Source: Flavobacteriaceae bacterium
GTDB lineage: Bacteria; Bacteroidota; Bacteroidia; Flavobacteriales; Flavobacteriaceae
Assembly (NCBI GenBank): GCA_015489265.1
Contig: WFZY01000207.1
Location: 1 to 6,355, forward strand
Length of the DNA stretch: 6,355 bases
Direction: 5' to 3'
Part shown: positions 5,752 to 6,355 of the stretch, in pieces
Layout of the letters: each line of letters opens with the position of its first letter
Numbering within the stretch: position 1 is the stretch's first letter
Made by a program: the position numbers and the translations under genes
Notes under the pieces: generated by a model
Database searches by the model: none
The model's input: only the letters and a program-made list of their open reading frames with translations
What the model was told of the DNA's origin: nothing

Positions 5752-6324
5752 TTATTCAGTCGGTATATTTAATATTCTACTTAGTTTAGGTGTGTCAAAG
5801 CCAACAATAATTTGACCGTTAATTTCGGTTTGCGGTACACCGCGTTGTCCACTTTTACGAACCATTTCAGCCGCAGCTTGTTGATTGACCGCTACATTTA
5901 TATCGGTAAATTTAATACCGTGTTTGGTCAAATATTGTTTCAATTTATTACAATACGGACAACTTGGTGTCGAATAAACAATTACACGTTTTTGAGTTTG
6001 TCCGTTATTTGCATTTGCATAAGCGGCTTTTTTTTCATGAATAATCTGATCAAAATAATTGGAGGTTTGACAGCCCTTGATAATATTTTCTACTTTTCCG
6101 TTGCTTACCACAACCAACGAGGGTACTGCCGTAACTCCGTAATGTTGATGCACATCCTTGACCTCATTGACATCAACCGTAAAAACTTTGCCGTCTTTAA
6201 CTTTCTTTAAAGCATCATATGCACAATCAGAATTAGGTGTCCCTTTTTTATAAATTAAAATAAATTTTTTGGTATCCTTGTCTTTTACTATATCTTGATA
6301 ATCTTTAACGTCTATAAAATTCAT
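5752..6324 (-). CDS. Two-domain thioredoxin-like / glutaredoxin protein
   Basis: This 190-residue protein joins two thioredoxin folds. Residues 1 to about 100 look like a thioredoxin: FILIYKK strand (21-27), active-site region GTPNSDC (28-34), FTVDVNE (48-54) and the cis-proline loop VTAVPSLVVV (64-73). The first active-site cysteine is replaced (NSDC instead of CGPC), leaving Cys34 alone. After a polar linker (about 101-111), residues 112-187 form a glutaredoxin of the YruB/NrdH-like type with VIVYSTPSCPYC (114-125, dithiol CPYC), DINVA (141-145), the cis-proline segment RGVPQTEINGQ (161-171) and IIVGFD (172-177). No signal peptide is seen, so it should act in the cytoplasm as a thiol-disulfide reductase; the N-terminal domain may be a docking or monothiol module. 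The ATG at 6324 follows a -7 promoter element and leads directly into the first strand. It is followed by groES. The fold assignment is firm; the substrate is unknown. Confidence 0.88.
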   Translation of the reverse strand: MNFIDVKDYQDIVKDKDTKKFILIYKKGTPNSDCAYDALKKVKDGKVFTVDVNEVKDVHQHYGVTAVPSLVVVSNGKVENIIKGCQTSNYFDQIIHEKKAAYANANNGQTQKRVIVYSTPSCPYCNKLKQYLTKHGIKFTDINVAVNQQAAAEMVRKSGQRGVPQTEINGQIIVGFDTPKLSRILNIPTE

Positions 6325-6347
6325 AATGCAATAGTCATTTTCAACGA

Positions 6348-6355
6348 CAAATTTA
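6348..6355 (-). promoter_or_regulatory. Putative promoter (-7 element) of the Trx-Grx/groES operon
   Basis: Read on the minus strand this is TAAATTTG, the same octamer as before recJ and a match to TAnnTTTG. It ends 23 bases before the ATG at 6324, a plausible short leader. The -33 element would lie outside the window, so it cannot be checked. Confidence 0.5.

Noticed and set aside
5812..6210. Plus-strand frame of 132 codons opposite the Trx-Grx gene
   Set aside because: It is the antisense shadow of a gene with clear thioredoxin and glutaredoxin motifs; its own product shows no recognisable domain.
1..6355. Mobile elements, CRISPR arrays, toxin-antitoxin or phage-defence genes, tRNA or rRNA
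   Set aside because: Every long frame is assigned to a known household or surface-polysaccharide family, the gaps are short, and no repeat-spacer pattern, transposase or cloverleaf was seen.

Overview
The window looks like ordinary chromosomal DNA of a low-GC member of the Bacteroidota, most likely a flavobacterium-like lineage. Three things point there. There are no convincing Shine-Dalgarno sequences, only A/T-rich leaders before the starts. Octamers matching the Bacteroidota -7 promoter element TAnnTTTG stand in front of recJ, ssb and the thioredoxin/glutaredoxin gene. The gene types also fit: a Wzc-like kinase with a Tyr-Gly tail, a mevalonate-pathway decarboxylase, and a short SSB of the Bacteroidota kind. 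No species can be named from the sequence alone.

Layout on the plus strand: the 3' part of a polysaccharide co-polymerase/tyrosine autokinase (1-1869, its start lies upstream of the window); a 90-base gap with a promoter-like octamer; recJ (1960-3675), followed after 24 bases by the diphosphomevalonate decarboxylase gene mvaD (3700-4755), probably one transcript; a 264-base AT-rich gap with a terminator-like hairpin, three AAACG elements spaced exactly 20 bases apart and a -7 element; then a short single-stranded DNA-binding protein gene (5020-5358). A very long hairpin at 5374-5425 separates ssb from two genes running the other way. On the minus strand, a two-domain thioredoxin-like/glutaredoxin protein (6324-5752) is followed after 20 bases by a GroES-type co-chaperonin (5731-5444), with a -7 element at the very right edge of the window.

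Functional themes: cell-surface polysaccharide export (tyrosine kinase), DNA repair and single-strand handling (RecJ, SSB), isoprenoid precursor synthesis (MvaD), and redox/folding homeostasis (Trx-Grx plus GroES). The recJ-mvaD pair does not form an obvious pathway and probably shares only a promoter. The Trx-Grx/GroES pair is more suggestive, because the GroES has no groEL beside it.

I found no mobile element, CRISPR array, tRNA or rRNA, and no clear new multi-gene system. The points most worth a second look are the groEL-less groES in a redox operon, the thioredoxin domain lacking its first active-site cysteine, the SSB lacking the acidic C-terminal tip, and the phased repeats upstream of ssb.
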